A stretch of DNA of 64,000 bases from Cryobacterium sp. PH31-AA6 (GCF_030063195.1 NZ_JASISS010000002.1:268245-332244), one strand, 5' to 3'; positions 1 to 9,929 are shown, counted from the stretch's first letter. Notes: generated by a model from the sequence alone, not told the origin. Made by a program: numbers and translations.

Positions 1-1
1 G

Positions 2-697
2 GTCGTACGCCTCGTCGCCGACGCCGGCCTCGACGTTTTCTCGGACAACGACGGTGCCGACGAGATCCGCGTCAGCGGAACCCTCGGCGCGCAGTTCCTG
101 GTCTGGGAATACGCCACCGTGATCGCGGGTCGGCTGCTCGGCATCAACCCGTTCGACCAGCCCGATGTGGAGGCCGCCAAGATCGCCACCCGGGGTCTGC
201 TCGACGCGCGCCCCGAGCCGGTGCCTGCGGCGTTCATCTCCGGCGGCATCGAGGTCAGGGGAACCGCCCATGTCATCGGGGCGGCCAGCGACCTGGCTTC
301 GGCCATCGACGCGCTCCTCGAGGAACTCGGCCCGGACGGCTACGTCTCCGTGCAGGCCTACGTCAACCGACTCGCCCTGCCGCAGCTCGCGGAGATCCGC
401 GACCTGCTTGCGGCGCTGTCCAAGCGACCGGTGACATTCGGTTGGGGACCTCGGTTCCTGCACTCGACCGGCCAGCTCCACAAGGGCGGTCCGGCATCGG
501 GCGTCTTCCTGCAGATCCTGGCGACTCCCCCCGTCGACCTGGATATCCCGGATCGTCCCTTCACCTTCGGCGAGCTCATCCAGGCCCAGGCCAGCGGCGA
601 TGCGAGCGTTCTGGCCGACCACGGTCGCCCGGTGCTCACGCTGACGCTGACCGATCCGGGCGCGAACGTCGCGACCCTCTTCGCGGCCCTGCGCTAG
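2..697 (+). CDS. pgi: Glucose-6-phosphate isomerase, C-terminal part (5' end outside window)
   Basis: Cytosolic enzyme interconverting glucose 6-phosphate and fructose 6-phosphate. The frame is open from base 2 to a TAG stop, giving 231 codons; the family is usually about 530-550 residues, so more than half is missing at the left edge. Visible landmarks are VWEYATVIAG, NPFDQPDVEAAK, FGWGPRFLHSTGQ and QLHKGGP, which I recognise from the high-GC actinobacterial form of the enzyme; the C-terminal ATLFAALR ending is also typical. It precedes zwf, opcA and pgl on the same strand, which fits a sugar-phosphate cluster at the branch between glycolysis and the pentose phosphate pathway. A double GGGCCGGCCC palindrome separates it from zwf. 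Identity is fairly certain; the start cannot be judged. Confidence 0.9.
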   Translation, partial: VVRLVADAGLDVFSDNDGADEIRVSGTLGAQFLVWEYATVIAGRLLGINPFDQPDVEAAKIATRGLLDARPEPVPAAFISGGIEVRGTAHVIGAASDLASAIDALLEELGPDGYVSVQAYVNRLALPQLAEIRDLLAALSKRPVTFGWGPRFLHSTGQLHKGGPASGVFLQILATPPVDLDIPDRPFTFGELIQAQASGDASVLADHGRPVLTLTLTDPGANVATLFAALR

Positions 698-705
698 CCA
701 CTCGC

Positions 706-730
706 GGGCCGGCCCCATCCGGGCCGGCCC
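706..730 (+). terminator. GC-rich hairpin between pgi and zwf
   Basis: Two copies of the self-complementary 10-mer GGGCCGGCCC (706-715 and 721-730) are separated by 5 bases and can pair as a 10-bp stem. No T-tract follows, so it may be a weak terminator or attenuator between pgi and zwf rather than a full stop. Confidence 0.45.
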
Positions 731-780
731 CACCCCGGCCGTCCGCGGCCACGCTGTCGTCCACACTCTGAAGGAGCTGC

Positions 781-2322
781 ATGTCCCCGGTGGAAATCAC
801 CCCGGAGTTCAATCCCCTGCGATCACCCTCCGACTACCGCCTGAATCGAATCGCGGGGCCGAGCAGCCTCGTCATTTTCGGCGTGACCGGTGACCTTTCC
901 CGGAAAAAACTCATGCCGGCCGTCTACGACCTCGCGAATCGCGGCCTGCTGCCGCCCGGATTCGCGCTCGTCGGCTTCGCCCGGCGTGACTGGGACGACG
1001 AGGACTTCATGCAGGTCGTGCACGACTCCGTCAAGGAGTTCGCCCGCACGGAGTTCCATGAGGATGTCTGGGCGCAGTTGGCCGAGGGCATCCGCTTCGT
1101 CTCAGGGACCTTCGACGACGACAAGGCGTTCGAACGCCTCAAGGAGACGATCGCCCTCCTCGACAAGGAACGCGGAACCATGGGCAACCATGCGTTCTAC
1201 CTGTCCATCCCGCCGAAGGCGTTCCCGCAGGTCACCGAACAACTGCGACGGTCGGGTCTGGCGGAACAGAAGGACGGGCAGTGGCGACGCGTCGTCATCG
1301 AGAAGCCGTTCGGCAGTGACCTGCAGACCGCGCGTGAGCTGAACAACGTCGTGGAATCGGTCTTCCCTCCGGATTCCGTGTTCCGGATCGACCACTACCT
1401 CGGCAAGGAGACGGTCCAGAACATCCTGGCCCTGCGCTTCGCGAACCAGCTCTACGAACCCATCTGGAACGCCAACTACGTCGATCACGTTCAGATCACC
1501 ATGGCTGAGGACATCGGCGTCGGCGGCCGGGCCGGGTACTACGACGGAATCGGTGCGGCCAGGGACGTCATCCAGAACCACCTTCTCCAGCTTCTGGCCC
1601 TGACCGCGATGGAGGAGCCCATCTCCTTCGACGCGGCCGACCTCCGCACCGAGAAGGAAAAGGTGTTGGCGTCGATTCGCCTTCCCGACGACCTCGCCAC
1701 CGGAACCGCAAGGGGCCAGTACGCCGGCGGCTGGCAGGGCGGGGAAAAGGTCCTCGGCTTCCTCGAGGAGGACGGCATGGACGCCGAGTCCGTCACGGAG
1801 ACGTACGCGGCACTCCGCCTCACGATCGACACCCGTCGCTGGTCAGGGGTTCCGTTCTACCTCCGGGCCGGCAAACGCCTCGGACGTCGCGTCACCGAGA
1901 TCGCAGTCGTGTTCAAACGTGCGCCCCAGCATCTGTTCGCCAAGGGCAACACCGCTGCCCTCGGCGAGAACGCTCTCGTGATCCGGGTGCAGCCCGACGA
2001 GGGCGTCACGATCCGCTTCGGCTCAAAGGTGCCCGGTGTCGGCATGCAGGTACGCGACGTCACCATGGACTTCGGCTACGGCCACGCGTTCACCGAGGCG
2101 AGTCCCGAGGCCTACGAGCGCCTCATCCTGGACGTGCTTCTCGGCGACCCGCCGCTCTTCCCCCGCCATGAAGAGGTGGAACTGTCCTGGAAGATCCTCG
2201 ATCCGATCGAGGAGTTCTGGGCCGAACAGGGACAACCGGAGCAGTACCGTCCGGGCACCTGGGGTCCCTCATCAGCCGATGACCTGCTGTCTCGCGACGG
2301 CCGACACTGGAGACGCCCATGA
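781..2322 (+). CDS. zwf: Glucose-6-phosphate 1-dehydrogenase
   Basis: Oxidises glucose 6-phosphate to 6-phosphogluconolactone with NADP(H) production, the first step of the oxidative pentose phosphate pathway. The 513-residue product shows the dinucleotide-binding GVTGDLSRKK at residues 34-43, EKPFG at 174-178 and the active-site signature RIDHYLGKE at 202-210 with the catalytic His205. Length matches the family (about 490-515). The ATG at 781 is preceded by AAGGAG at a good distance, which fixes the start. Its stop overlaps the opcA start (ATGA, 2319-2322), so the two are translationally coupled. OpcA is an assembly or activation factor for this enzyme in actinobacteria and cyanobacteria, so the pair forms one functional unit. 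No unusual features. Confidence 0.98.
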   Translation: MSPVEITPEFNPLRSPSDYRLNRIAGPSSLVIFGVTGDLSRKKLMPAVYDLANRGLLPPGFALVGFARRDWDDEDFMQVVHDSVKEFARTEFHEDVWAQLAEGIRFVSGTFDDDKAFERLKETIALLDKERGTMGNHAFYLSIPPKAFPQVTEQLRRSGLAEQKDGQWRRVVIEKPFGSDLQTARELNNVVESVFPPDSVFRIDHYLGKETVQNILALRFANQLYEPIWNANYVDHVQITMAEDIGVGGRAGYYDGIGAARDVIQNHLLQLLALTAMEEPISFDAADLRTEKEKVLASIRLPDDLATGTARGQYAGGWQGGEKVLGFLEEDGMDAESVTETYAALRLTIDTRRWSGVPFYLRAGKRLGRRVTEIAVVFKRAPQHLFAKGNTAALGENALVIRVQPDEGVTIRFGSKVPGVGMQVRDVTMDFGYGHAFTEASPEAYERLILDVLLGDPPLFPRHEEVELSWKILDPIEEFWAEQGQPEQYRPGTWGPSSADDLLSRDGRHWRRP

Positions 2323-3287
2323 TCGTCGATCTTCCCGATACCACCACCTCCAAGATTTCCAAGGCCCTGGTCCGGATTCGCGAGGAAGGCGGTGCGGTCG
2401 CTCTCGGCCGGGTCCTCACGCTGATCATCGCGGCGACGATGGGGCACGAGGAAGAGGCCATCGAAGCCGCGAACGATGCGTCTCGCGAACACCCGATGCG
2501 CGTCATCGTCCTGTCCACCCAGGCACTCGACGCCGCGGGTCTGGCTACGACGCCGAGGATCGACGCGGAGATCCGGGTCGGCGGCGATGCCGGAGCGAGC
2601 GAGGTCATCGTGCTCCGCGCCTACGGAGAGGCCGCCAGCGACCCGGAGAGCCTGGTCACGGGCCTCCTGCTCCCGGACGCGCCCGTCGTGGCCTGGTGGC
2701 CCGACGTGGCCCCTCCGGTGCCCGCAGAATCTCCCCTGGGCCGCATCGCCTACCGCCGCATCACGGATGCGTCCGCGCAGCCCGACCCCCAGGCCGCGCT
2801 GCATCATCTCTGCACCTCGTACCGCCCCGGCGACACGGACTTCGCCTGGACCCGGCTGACTCTCTGGCGCGCCCAGCTCGCTGCGGTCCTCGACCAACCC
2901 CCGTACCTGCCCGTGACGGCCGTCGAGGTGTCCGGTGCCGCAGACTCCCCGTCGACGGCTCTCCTGGCCGCCTGGCTCCAATTGCAGTTGCAGGTTCCGG
3001 TCAGTTACGAGTTCACCACCGGGCCCATGTCGAGCGGCATCCGTGCCGTGCACCTCACCAGAGCCGCCGGGGTCATCTCGCTCGAACGCGAGGTTCCCGG
3101 CATCGCCAGGCTCACCCAGCCGGGTCAGCCCGTCCAGGATCTCACCCTGAAGAGGCGGAGCCTGCGCGACTGCCTGAGTGACGAGCTGCGCCGCCTTGAC
3201 CCGGATGAGTTGTATGGTGAGGTCATCACGCGCGGCCTCCCGCACCTTGACGATGTGGTCGCAGATCAAACCGAAGGACGACCGTGA
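2319..3287 (+). CDS. opcA: Glucose-6-phosphate dehydrogenase assembly protein OpcA
   Basis: Allosteric or assembly partner of glucose-6-phosphate dehydrogenase; it has no catalytic role of its own. The 322-residue protein begins MIVDLPDTTTSKISKAL and contains the conserved block PDAPVVAWWPDVAPPVPAESPLG in its middle, which I recognise from actinobacterial OpcA. The ATG overlaps the zwf stop by four bases, and its own stop overlaps the pgl GTG start by four bases, so zwf, opcA and pgl are read as one coupled operon. In M. tuberculosis the same order zwf2-opcA-pgl occurs. No membrane segments or signal peptide are visible. Confidence 0.95.
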   Translation: MIVDLPDTTTSKISKALVRIREEGGAVALGRVLTLIIAATMGHEEEAIEAANDASREHPMRVIVLSTQALDAAGLATTPRIDAEIRVGGDAGASEVIVLRAYGEAASDPESLVTGLLLPDAPVVAWWPDVAPPVPAESPLGRIAYRRITDASAQPDPQAALHHLCTSYRPGDTDFAWTRLTLWRAQLAAVLDQPPYLPVTAVEVSGAADSPSTALLAAWLQLQLQVPVSYEFTTGPMSSGIRAVHLTRAAGVISLEREVPGIARLTQPGQPVQDLTLKRRSLRDCLSDELRRLDPDELYGEVITRGLPHLDDVVADQTEGRP

Positions 3288-4054
3288 CTAACGAACGACG
3301 CGTACTCGTACACCCCGACCGGGCAGCCCTGGCGGCGTCCGTGGCGGCTCGATTCATCACAACGACCGTGGACATCCTGCACGAGCAGGGCGACATCAAT
3401 GTTGTCCTCGCGGGCGGCACCGTCGCCAACGAGGTGCTTGAAGCCATCAACGCCTCCGCGGCCAGAGACACCATTGACTGGGACCTGGTCACGTTCTGGT
3501 GGGGTGACGAACGGTGGCTGCCCAAGAACGACCCGGAGCGAAATGAACTCCAGGCGCGCGCGGCGCTTCTCTCCCACATCGCCGTCCCCGAAGGGAACAT
3601 CCACCCGTTCGCGGCCTCGGACGAAGGCACAGACCTGGACAGCGCCGCTGCCGACTACGCTGCGCAACTCGAGGCCGCGTCGATCGAGGGCACCAACCTG
3701 CCGCGGTTCGACATCACCTTCCTCGGCGTCGGACCCGACGGTCATGTCGCCTCACTGTTCCCGCACCAGCCCGGCATCCGTGAATCGGGTGCCAGCGTTC
3801 TCGCCGTGCGGGACTCCCCCAAGGCTCCGGCGGAGCGACTCAGCCTGAGCCGCCCGGCGATCAATTCTTCCCGGTGCGTCTGGATGGTCCTCGCGGGGCC
3901 GGACAAGGCCTCGGCCCTGGGCCTGGCCCTGGCCGGCGCGAGCCGCGACGAGGTGCCCGTCGCCGGCATCAAGGGCCGTCGGTACACGAATTTCTTCGTC
4001 GATCGGGAAGCCGCCGCTGAGGTTCCGGAGAACCTGACCGCGTCCACGTTCTAA
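3284..4054 (+). CDS. pgl: 6-phosphogluconolactonase (DevB/SOL type)
   Basis: Hydrolyses 6-phosphogluconolactone to 6-phosphogluconate, the second step of the oxidative pentose phosphate pathway. The 256-residue product has the NagB-like fold landmarks VVLAGGTVAN near residue 45, FWWGDERWLP near 73 and the loop GVGPDGHVASLFPHQP near 150. The start is GTG at 3284 (GTGA overlap with the opcA stop), with GAAGGA at 3273-3278 as ribosome binding site. It is the last gene of the zwf operon and is followed by a strong hairpin at 4081-4123 before the convergent rbpA. Confidence 0.96.
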   Translation: MTNERRVLVHPDRAALAASVAARFITTTVDILHEQGDINVVLAGGTVANEVLEAINASAARDTIDWDLVTFWWGDERWLPKNDPERNELQARAALLSHIAVPEGNIHPFAASDEGTDLDSAAADYAAQLEAASIEGTNLPRFDITFLGVGPDGHVASLFPHQPGIRESGASVLAVRDSPKAPAERLSLSRPAINSSRCVWMVLAGPDKASALGLALAGASRDEVPVAGIKGRRYTNFFVDREAAAEVPENLTASTF

Positions 4055-4080
4055 TCAACACCCCGACGACGCTCGGGTGC

Positions 4081-4123
4081 AGACAAGAGCGGGCCCCGAT
4101 TGGATCGGGGCCCGCTCTTGTCT
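4081..4123. terminator. Bidirectional terminator between pgl and rbpA
   Basis: Perfect inverted repeat: arms 4081-4100 and 4104-4123 are exactly complementary over 20 bp with a 3-base loop (TGG). It sits between convergent pgl (+) and rbpA (-) and probably ends transcription from both sides. Classic U-tracts are absent, as is common in high-GC actinobacteria. Confidence 0.85.
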
Positions 4124-4196
4124 GTCCGCTTTAGCGAAACCGGGCCGAAGCCGTCCGCGGTGTCGGCTCGGCTGCGGCGCTGGCCAGGCGGCAGCC

Positions 4197-4565
4197 CTAG
4201 TTGGTCGCGGAAAGCTTTCCGCGGCGCACCCGCAGCTGCTGCAGGGCCTCCTCAAGCAGAGACTCCGCTTCTTCCTCGGTCCGGCGCTCCTTCACGTAGG
4301 CGAGGTGCGTCTTGTACGGCTCGAGCTTGACCACCGACGGCGGGTTCTCTTTGTCACGTCCGGCGGGGAGGCCGGAGGACGGGCAGTCGATGGTCTCCGG
4401 GATCTCATCGTCGGGCAGGTTCGCCGCGAAATAGCGGACGGTCTCATTGCCGAGCGCGTCCCAGTAGGACACCTTGATCCGGTCCGCGTGGAAACCGCGG
4501 TCCTGCTCGCCCATCGGGCCAGCTCCTACACGGGAGCCACGAATTGCGCTGCCACCAGATGCCAT
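4197..4565 (-). CDS. rbpA: RNA polymerase-binding protein RbpA
   Basis: Actinobacteria-specific transcription factor that binds the RNA polymerase beta subunit and the principal sigma factor and helps open-complex formation. The 122-residue product has the N-terminal glycine- and arginine-rich tail MASGGSAIRGSRVGAGPMGEQDRG, the RbpA core with YWDALGNETVRYFAANLPDDEIPETIDCPSSGLPAG, and the C-terminal sigma-interaction helix ending PYKTHLAYVKERRTEEEAESLLEEAL. Length fits the family (about 110-125). The ATG is preceded by GGAGGAACAAA, a strong ribosome binding site. It is monocistronic; the 129-base gap to secG holds its promoter region, in which I saw no convincing SigR-type GGAAT element. Confidence 0.97.
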   Translation of the reverse strand: MASGGSAIRGSRVGAGPMGEQDRGFHADRIKVSYWDALGNETVRYFAANLPDDEIPETIDCPSSGLPAGRDKENPPSVVKLEPYKTHLAYVKERRTEEEAESLLEEALQQLRVRRGKLSATN

Positions 4566-4694
4566 TTTGTTCCTCCGCTAGAAAGGGGCGTTGAAGCTGT
4601 TTGGCCACGTCAGCCAATGTTGAATTGAACGGTCATGCCGTTTTGTGCTGCCGCCTCGTGGATCCGCATACTGCCGCCGACCCGGCGAGGGGGG

Positions 4695-4946
4695 TCAGAT
4701 TCCCGCGTTGAACTTTGTGATCAGGCCGAGGACGACGATGCACGAGATCCAGAGCAGTCCCAGAATGACGGTGATGCGGTTGAGATTTCGTTCGGCCAAC
4801 CCTGAGGCGCCGAGGTTCGAAGTCACACCGCCGCCGAACATGTCGGACAGACCGCCGCCACGCCCCTTGTGCAGCAAAATGAGCATGGTGAGCAGGAGGC
4901 TCGTAATGCCGAGCAACACCTGCAGCACTACCTGGAGAATTCCCAC
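4695..4946 (-). CDS. secG: Preprotein translocase subunit SecG
   Basis: Small membrane subunit of the SecYEG protein-export channel. The chosen GTG start at 4946 has GAAAGG about 8 bases upstream and gives 83 residues, the normal SecG size; a longer reading from 5015 would add 23 residues outside the family pattern. Two membrane helices are visible, ILQVVLQVLLGITSLLLTMLILL at about 3-25 and ITVILGLLWISCIVVLGLI near the C terminus, separated by a glycine-rich loop (HKGRGGGLSDMFGGGV) that is the SecG hallmark. It follows tpiA on the same strand, the order also seen in M. tuberculosis, but a hairpin at 5021-5057 lies between them. Confidence 0.95.
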   Translation of the reverse strand: MGILQVVLQVLLGITSLLLTMLILLHKGRGGGLSDMFGGGVTSNLGASGLAERNLNRITVILGLLWISCIVVLGLITKFNAGI

Positions 4947-5020
4947 GCGAAACCTTTCACAGTGCGGTGGGGCACTTGCCCCACCAAGATCAGTGATAAT
5001 CATAGCCTGACTCACGTCAC

Positions 5021-5057
5021 AGCCCGTCGTCCCCCTGATTCGGGGGGACGACGGGCT
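5021..5057 (-). terminator. Hairpin after gap-pgk-tpiA
   Basis: Arms 5021-5035 and 5043-5057 pair perfectly over 15 bp with a 7-base loop, placed 38 bases after the tpiA stop. It probably ends or attenuates the glycolytic operon before secG. Confidence 0.8.
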
Positions 5058-5066
5058 GCCTCAAAC

Positions 5067-5096
5067 GATGCTGGCTGAGTTGATGCTGGCTGAGTT
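5067..5096. repeat. 15-bp tandem duplication at the tpiA stop
   Basis: The 15-mer GATGCTGGCTGAGTT occurs twice head to tail (5067-5081, 5082-5096). The second copy reaches two bases into the tpiA stop codon (TAA on the minus strand, 5095-5097). It looks like a recent slippage duplication. Confidence 0.85.
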
Positions 5097-5895
5097 ACAG
5101 GCCAACGTGCTTCTGGAACCGCACGATGCTGGAGAACTCGTCGATGTCGAGACTTGCTCCACCGACGAGGGCACCATCAACATTGGGTTCGCGCATGAAG
5201 CCGGCGATGTTGACGCCCTTCACGGAACCGCCGTAGAGGATGCGGGTCTTGGCGGCCACATCTTCCCCGAGGGTCTCCTTGAGCACGTTGCGCAGCTGTG
5301 CCGCAACCTGCTCGGCCTGCTCCGGGGTGGCAGCCTGGCCGGATCCGATCGCCCAGACGGGCTCGTACGCCACAACGATGTCCGCAGCGTTGGAGACGCC
5401 GGACAGGGCCGTCTTCAGCTGTGCGACCGGCACGGCGCTGGGGCCGTGCAGTTCCAGGTCTGCGGCGGTTTCGCCGACGCAGATGATCGGAACGAGGTTG
5501 TGCTTGATCGCGGCCTTGACCTTCGCCGCGACCTGCTCGTCGTCCTCCCCGTGCAGCGTGCGCCGCTCGGAGTGTCCGATCAGCACGTACTGGCATTCCA
5601 GCTGGGACAGGAACGCACCCGAGATCTCTCCGGTGTACGCGCCCGAGTCCTGCGCCGAAACGTCCTGCGCGCCATAGGCGAGCGGGAGCTTGTCGGCCGA
5701 GACGAGCGTCTGCACGGAGCGGAGATCGGTGAAGGGCGGGAAGACGGCAACCTCGACGGACGAGAAGTCATGCTTCGCGTCCTTGAGGTTCCACGCCAGC
5801 TTCTGGACGAATGCGATGGCCTGGAGGTGGTCCAGGTTCATCTTCCAGTTGCCCGCGATCAGCGGTGTCCGCCGTGCGTTGTCGTTTGCTACCAT
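5095..5895 (-). CDS. tpiA: Triosephosphate isomerase
   Basis: Interconverts dihydroxyacetone phosphate and glyceraldehyde 3-phosphate in glycolysis. The 266-residue TIM barrel shows NWKMN (16-20, Lys18), GHSERR (107-112, catalytic His108) and AYEPVWAIGSG with the catalytic Glu178. The ATG lies 7 bases inside the end of pgk (overlap 5889-5895), so the two are coupled. It is the last gene of the gap-pgk-tpiA operon. Length is slightly above the usual 250-260 because of an N-terminal extension MVANDNARR before the first strand. Confidence 0.98.
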   Translation of the reverse strand: MVANDNARRTPLIAGNWKMNLDHLQAIAFVQKLAWNLKDAKHDFSSVEVAVFPPFTDLRSVQTLVSADKLPLAYGAQDVSAQDSGAYTGEISGAFLSQLECQYVLIGHSERRTLHGEDDEQVAAKVKAAIKHNLVPIICVGETAADLELHGPSAVPVAQLKTALSGVSNAADIVVAYEPVWAIGSGQAATPEQAEQVAAQLRNVLKETLGEDVAAKTRILYGGSVKGVNIAGFMREPNVDGALVGGASLDIDEFSSIVRFQKHVGL

Positions 5896-7100
5896 CCGAG
5901 GACCTCCAGTCCTGGCAGGCGCTTGCCCTCGAGGAACTCGAGGCTGGCGCCACCGCCGGTTGAAATGTGACCGAACTGGTCATCTGTGAAACCAAGGATG
6001 CGCACGGCGGCGGCAGAGTCGCCACCACCGACAACGCTCAGGCCGTCGACCTCGGTCAGTGCGCCGGCAACCGTCCGGGTGCCTTCCGCGAACGGAGCCA
6101 GCTCGAACACGCCCATCGGGCCGTTCCAGAAGACCGTCTTGGAAGACCGGATGACTTCCGCGAACGCCGCTGCCGACTCAGGGCCGATGTCCAGGCCGAG
6201 ACCGGAGGCGCCGAACGGGGTGTCTTCGATGGCGTCAGCCGGGGTGATCGCGAGGTCCGCGTCCGCCCCGAACTTCGATGCCACGACGACATCCGTCGGC
6301 AGCACGATCTTGACGCCGAGGCGCTCTGCTTCGACGAGGTAGCCGCGCACGGTGTCGATCTGGTCGGCCTCGAGCAGGCTGGCGCCCACCTTGTGGCCCT
6401 GGGCGGCGAGGAACGTGTACGTCATTCCTCCGCCGATCAACAGCGAGTTGACTCGCGGCAGCAGGTGACCGATGACGCCGAGCTTGTCCGACACCTTTGA
6501 GCCGCCGAGGACGACCGTGTACGGCGCCTCCGGCTTTTCGGTGAGGCGATCGAGGACATCGAGCTCAGCGGCGATCAGCAGGCCGGCCGCGCTTGGCAGG
6601 ATCGCTGCCAGGTCGTACACGCTGGCCTGCTTGCGGTGGACGACACCGAAGCCGTCCGAGACGAGGACATCGCCCAGGGCGGCGAGTTCGTTGGCGAAGG
6701 CCACGCGTTCCTCGTCGACCTTGCTGGTCTCCCCCGGGTTGAACCGGAGGTTTTCCAGCACGACGACGCCGCCGTCGGCCAGGGCCGCAACGGCAGCCGT
6801 CGCGGACTCGCCGACGGTGTCGGTTGCGAACGCGACGTCACTGCCCAGCAGTTCGGCCAGGCGTGCGGCGACCGGAGCCAGGCTGTACCTGTCTTCGGGC
6901 GCACCCTTGGGCCGACCGAGGTGCGAGACGATGACGACTCTGGCGCCCTGAACGAGCAGCGCCTTGATGGTGGGCAGCGACGCGCGAACGCGGCCATCGT
7001 CCGTGATCTCTCCGTCTTTCAACGGAACATTCAGATCGCAACGGACGATGACGCGCTTGCCGTTCAGCTGCCCCAGTGATTCGATTGTTCGAAGTGTCAC
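5889..7100 (-). CDS. pgk: Phosphoglycerate kinase
   Basis: Transfers phosphate from 1,3-bisphosphoglycerate to ADP in glycolysis. The 403-residue protein begins MTLRTIESLGQLNGKRVIVRCDLNVPLKDGEI with the family signature (VRCDLNVP), has SHLGRPKGAPE in the substrate site and ends with the nucleotide-loop motif VGGGDSAAAV and STGGGASLEFLEGKRLPGLEVL. Size is standard. It lies 12 bases after gap and overlaps tpiA. All three are on the minus strand and share the same strong codon bias expected of highly expressed glycolytic genes. Confidence 0.98.
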   Translation of the reverse strand: MTLRTIESLGQLNGKRVIVRCDLNVPLKDGEITDDGRVRASLPTIKALLVQGARVVIVSHLGRPKGAPEDRYSLAPVAARLAELLGSDVAFATDTVGESATAAVAALADGGVVVLENLRFNPGETSKVDEERVAFANELAALGDVLVSDGFGVVHRKQASVYDLAAILPSAAGLLIAAELDVLDRLTEKPEAPYTVVLGGSKVSDKLGVIGHLLPRVNSLLIGGGMTYTFLAAQGHKVGASLLEADQIDTVRGYLVEAERLGVKIVLPTDVVVASKFGADADLAITPADAIEDTPFGASGLGLDIGPESAAAFAEVIRSSKTVFWNGPMGVFELAPFAEGTRTVAGALTEVDGLSVVGGGDSAAAVRILGFTDDQFGHISTGGGASLEFLEGKRLPGLEVLGW

Positions 7101-7112
7101 CGTGGGCCTCGG

Positions 7113-8126
<1,014 letters not shown>

Positions 8127-8177
8127 CTAATCTTGTGCGCCGAAGCGCGTTTCTTGTGGGTGAACTGGACGGGATGC

Positions 8178-8198
8178 CGGCCCCCGGTGCGGGGGCCG
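8178..8198 (-). terminator. Terminator of sodA
   Basis: Arms CGGCCCCC (8178-8185) and GGGGGCCG (8191-8198) form an 8-bp stem with a 5-base loop, 7 bases past the sodA stop on the minus strand. Confidence 0.7.
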
Positions 8199-8204
8199 AT
8201 CCTG

Positions 8205-8831
8205 CTATGAGAGCAGGAGCAACCCGGTGGTCTTTTCGCGTGCGATGGTGAAGCGCTCCTGGACGTTCGCCCAGTTGACGATGTTCCAGAAGGCCTTCAC
8301 ATAGTCGGCACGCACGTTGCGGTAGTCGAGGTAGTAGGCGTGCTCCCAGACATCGAGCATCAGCACGGGAATGGTGCCTGCGGCGAAGTTCGCCTGCTGG
8401 TCGAAGAACTGCTGGATGATCAGGCGCTGGCCGATCGAATCCCAGGCCAGGACAGCCCAGCCCGAACCCTGCACGCCCAGCGCGGTGGCCGCGAAGTGGG
8501 CCTGGAACTTGTCGAATGAGCCGAAGTTGTCGTCGATGGCGCTGGCCAGGTCGCCGGTGGGCTTGTCGCCGCCGTCCGGGGAAAGGTTGGTCCAGAAGAT
8601 CGAGTGGTTGACGTGACCGCCCAGGTTGAACGCGAGGTCCTTCTCAAGCTTGTTGACGTAGGTCAACGTTCCGGAGTCACGGGCCTCGGCCAGCTGTGCG
8701 AGGGCGGTGTTGGCCCCGGTCACGTAGGCCTGGTGGTGCTTGCTGTGGTGGAGTTCCATGATCGTGCCGCTGATGCTCGGCGCGAGCGCGGAGTAGTCAT
8801 AGGCCAGGGCCGGGAGTGTGTATTCAGCCAT
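8205..8831 (-). CDS. sodA: Superoxide dismutase, Fe/Mn family
   Basis: Dismutates superoxide to oxygen and hydrogen peroxide. The 208-residue protein carries the metal ligands His28 ([11 protein letters not shown]), His76 ([10 protein letters not shown]), Asp160 and His164 ([15 protein letters not shown]). Iron versus manganese use cannot be decided with certainty from the sequence. No signal peptide is present, so it is predicted cytosolic. The ATG has AGAGGAGA upstream. It is transcribed alone, with a terminator behind it and a TAGACT -10-like hexamer 64 bases before the start. The C-terminal tail KTTGLLLLS is slightly longer and more hydrophobic than in many relatives. Confidence 0.97.
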   Translation of the reverse strand: MAEYTLPALAYDYSALAPSISGTIMELHHSKHHQAYVTGANTALAQLAEARDSGTLTYVNKLEKDLAFNLGGHVNHSIFWTNLSPDGGDKPTGDLASAIDDNFGSFDKFQAHFAATALGVQGSGWAVLAWDSIGQRLIIQQFFDQQANFAAGTIPVLMLDVWEHAYYLDYRNVRADYVKAFWNIVNWANVQERFTIAREKTTGLLLLS

Positions 8832-8895
8832 TGTGTATCTCCTCTGTAGTTGTCGGCGCGAAATGCTCCGCCACCAGTTTGTGAGCGACCTATCC

Positions 8896-8901
8896 AGTCT
8901 A
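8896..8901 (-). promoter_or_regulatory. Possible -10 box of sodA
   Basis: TAGACT on the minus strand matches the actinobacterial TANNNT -10 consensus and would start transcription near 8889, giving a leader of about 58 bases. No good -35 was seen. Confidence 0.3.
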
Positions 8902-8936
8902 CTCAGGTCGCGCTTGCCGCGTGACGAGCGGCGGGA

Positions 8937-9929
8937 TCAGGCTTCGTCGAGGTCGGCGGGAAGATCGGCATCCGTCCCGGGAATTCCCAGGTCGGCGGCC
9001 TTCTTGTCCGCCATCGCCAGTAGTCGTCGGATCCGGCCGGCGACCGCATCCTTGGTCATCGGCGGGTCAGCGTGGTGGCCGAGCTCGTCGAGGCTTGAAT
9101 CCCGGAACGACAGGCGCAGCTCGCCCGCGTAGCGCAGATGCTCGGGAATGTCGGTGCCGAGGATCTCCATGGCGCGCTGAACCCTGGCGCAGGCGGCGAC
9201 GGCTGCCTGCGCCGAGCGGCGAAGGTTGGCATCATCGAAGTTGACGAGCCGGTTGGCCGTGGCACGGACCTCGCGCCGTTGGCGCAGCGCCTCCCAGTTC
9301 AGCACGGTGTCCTGGGCGCCCATGTGCACGAGCATGGCGCCGATCGCGTCGCCGTCGCGGATGACGACGCGATGGACGCCGCGTACTTCCCGGGCCTTGG
9401 CGACGACGCCGAGCCGGCCGGCCGCGCCGACCAGCGCCATGGCCGCTTCATTGCCGGGGCAGGTGATCTCGAGCGCGGCGGAGCGGCCCGGGTCGGTCAG
9501 TGAACCGTGAGCCAGGAACGCTCCCCGCCACACGGCGGCGATCTCTTCCTTCGACCCCGTGGTCAGCCGGTTCGGCAGCCCCCGGATTGGGCGCCGCCTG
9601 GCGTCGAGGAGCCCGGTCTGCCTGGCCAGGGTCTCTCCCCCGTCCAGGACCCGCACAAGAAAGTGGCTGGTGCGGCGCAGACCGGAGGCAGCGATCACGG
9701 AGACGTCGCTGCGCACTCCATACAACTCGGCCAGGTCCTTGCGAACCCGTCGGGCCAGTAGCGCGGTGTCCAATTCGGATTCGATCGCAATTCGGCTGGA
9801 AATCATGTGCAGGCCGCCGGAAAACCGGAGGATGGTGGCCAGTTCCGCGGCTCGAACCGTGGTCTTCGAGACCTCTACGCGAGCGAGTTCGTCTTTAACG
9901 TCGGCGGTGAGTGCCAATCGCTTGTCCAT
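8937..9929 (-). CDS. whiA: DNA-binding regulator WhiA
   Basis: Transcription regulator of the WhiA family, which controls sporulation septation with WhiB in Streptomyces and is conserved in non-sporulating Gram-positive bacteria. The 330-residue protein has the N-terminal homing-endonuclease-like module ([18 protein letters not shown] through [11 protein letters not shown]) and a C-terminal helix-turn-helix containing [41 protein letters not shown] (about 275-320). It follows rapZ and the uvr genes, the usual uvrC-rapZ-whiA order. Its role in a presumably non-sporulating organism is probably growth- or division-linked regulation (inference). Confidence 0.97.
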   Translation of the reverse strand: MDKRLALTADVKDELARVEVSKTTVRAAELATILRFSGGLHMISSRIAIESELDTALLARRVRKDLAELYGVRSDVSVIAASGLRRTSHFLVRVLDGGETLARQTGLLDARRRPIRGLPNRLTTGSKEEIAAVWRGAFLAHGSLTDPGRSAALEITCPGNEAAMALVGAAGRLGVVAKAREVRGVHRVVIRDGDAIGAMLVHMGAQDTVLNWEALRQRREVRATANRLVNFDDANLRRSAQAAVAACARVQRAMEILGTDIPEHLRYAGELRLSFRDSSLDELGHHADPPMTKDAVAGRIRRLLAMADKKAADLGIPGTDADLPADLDEA

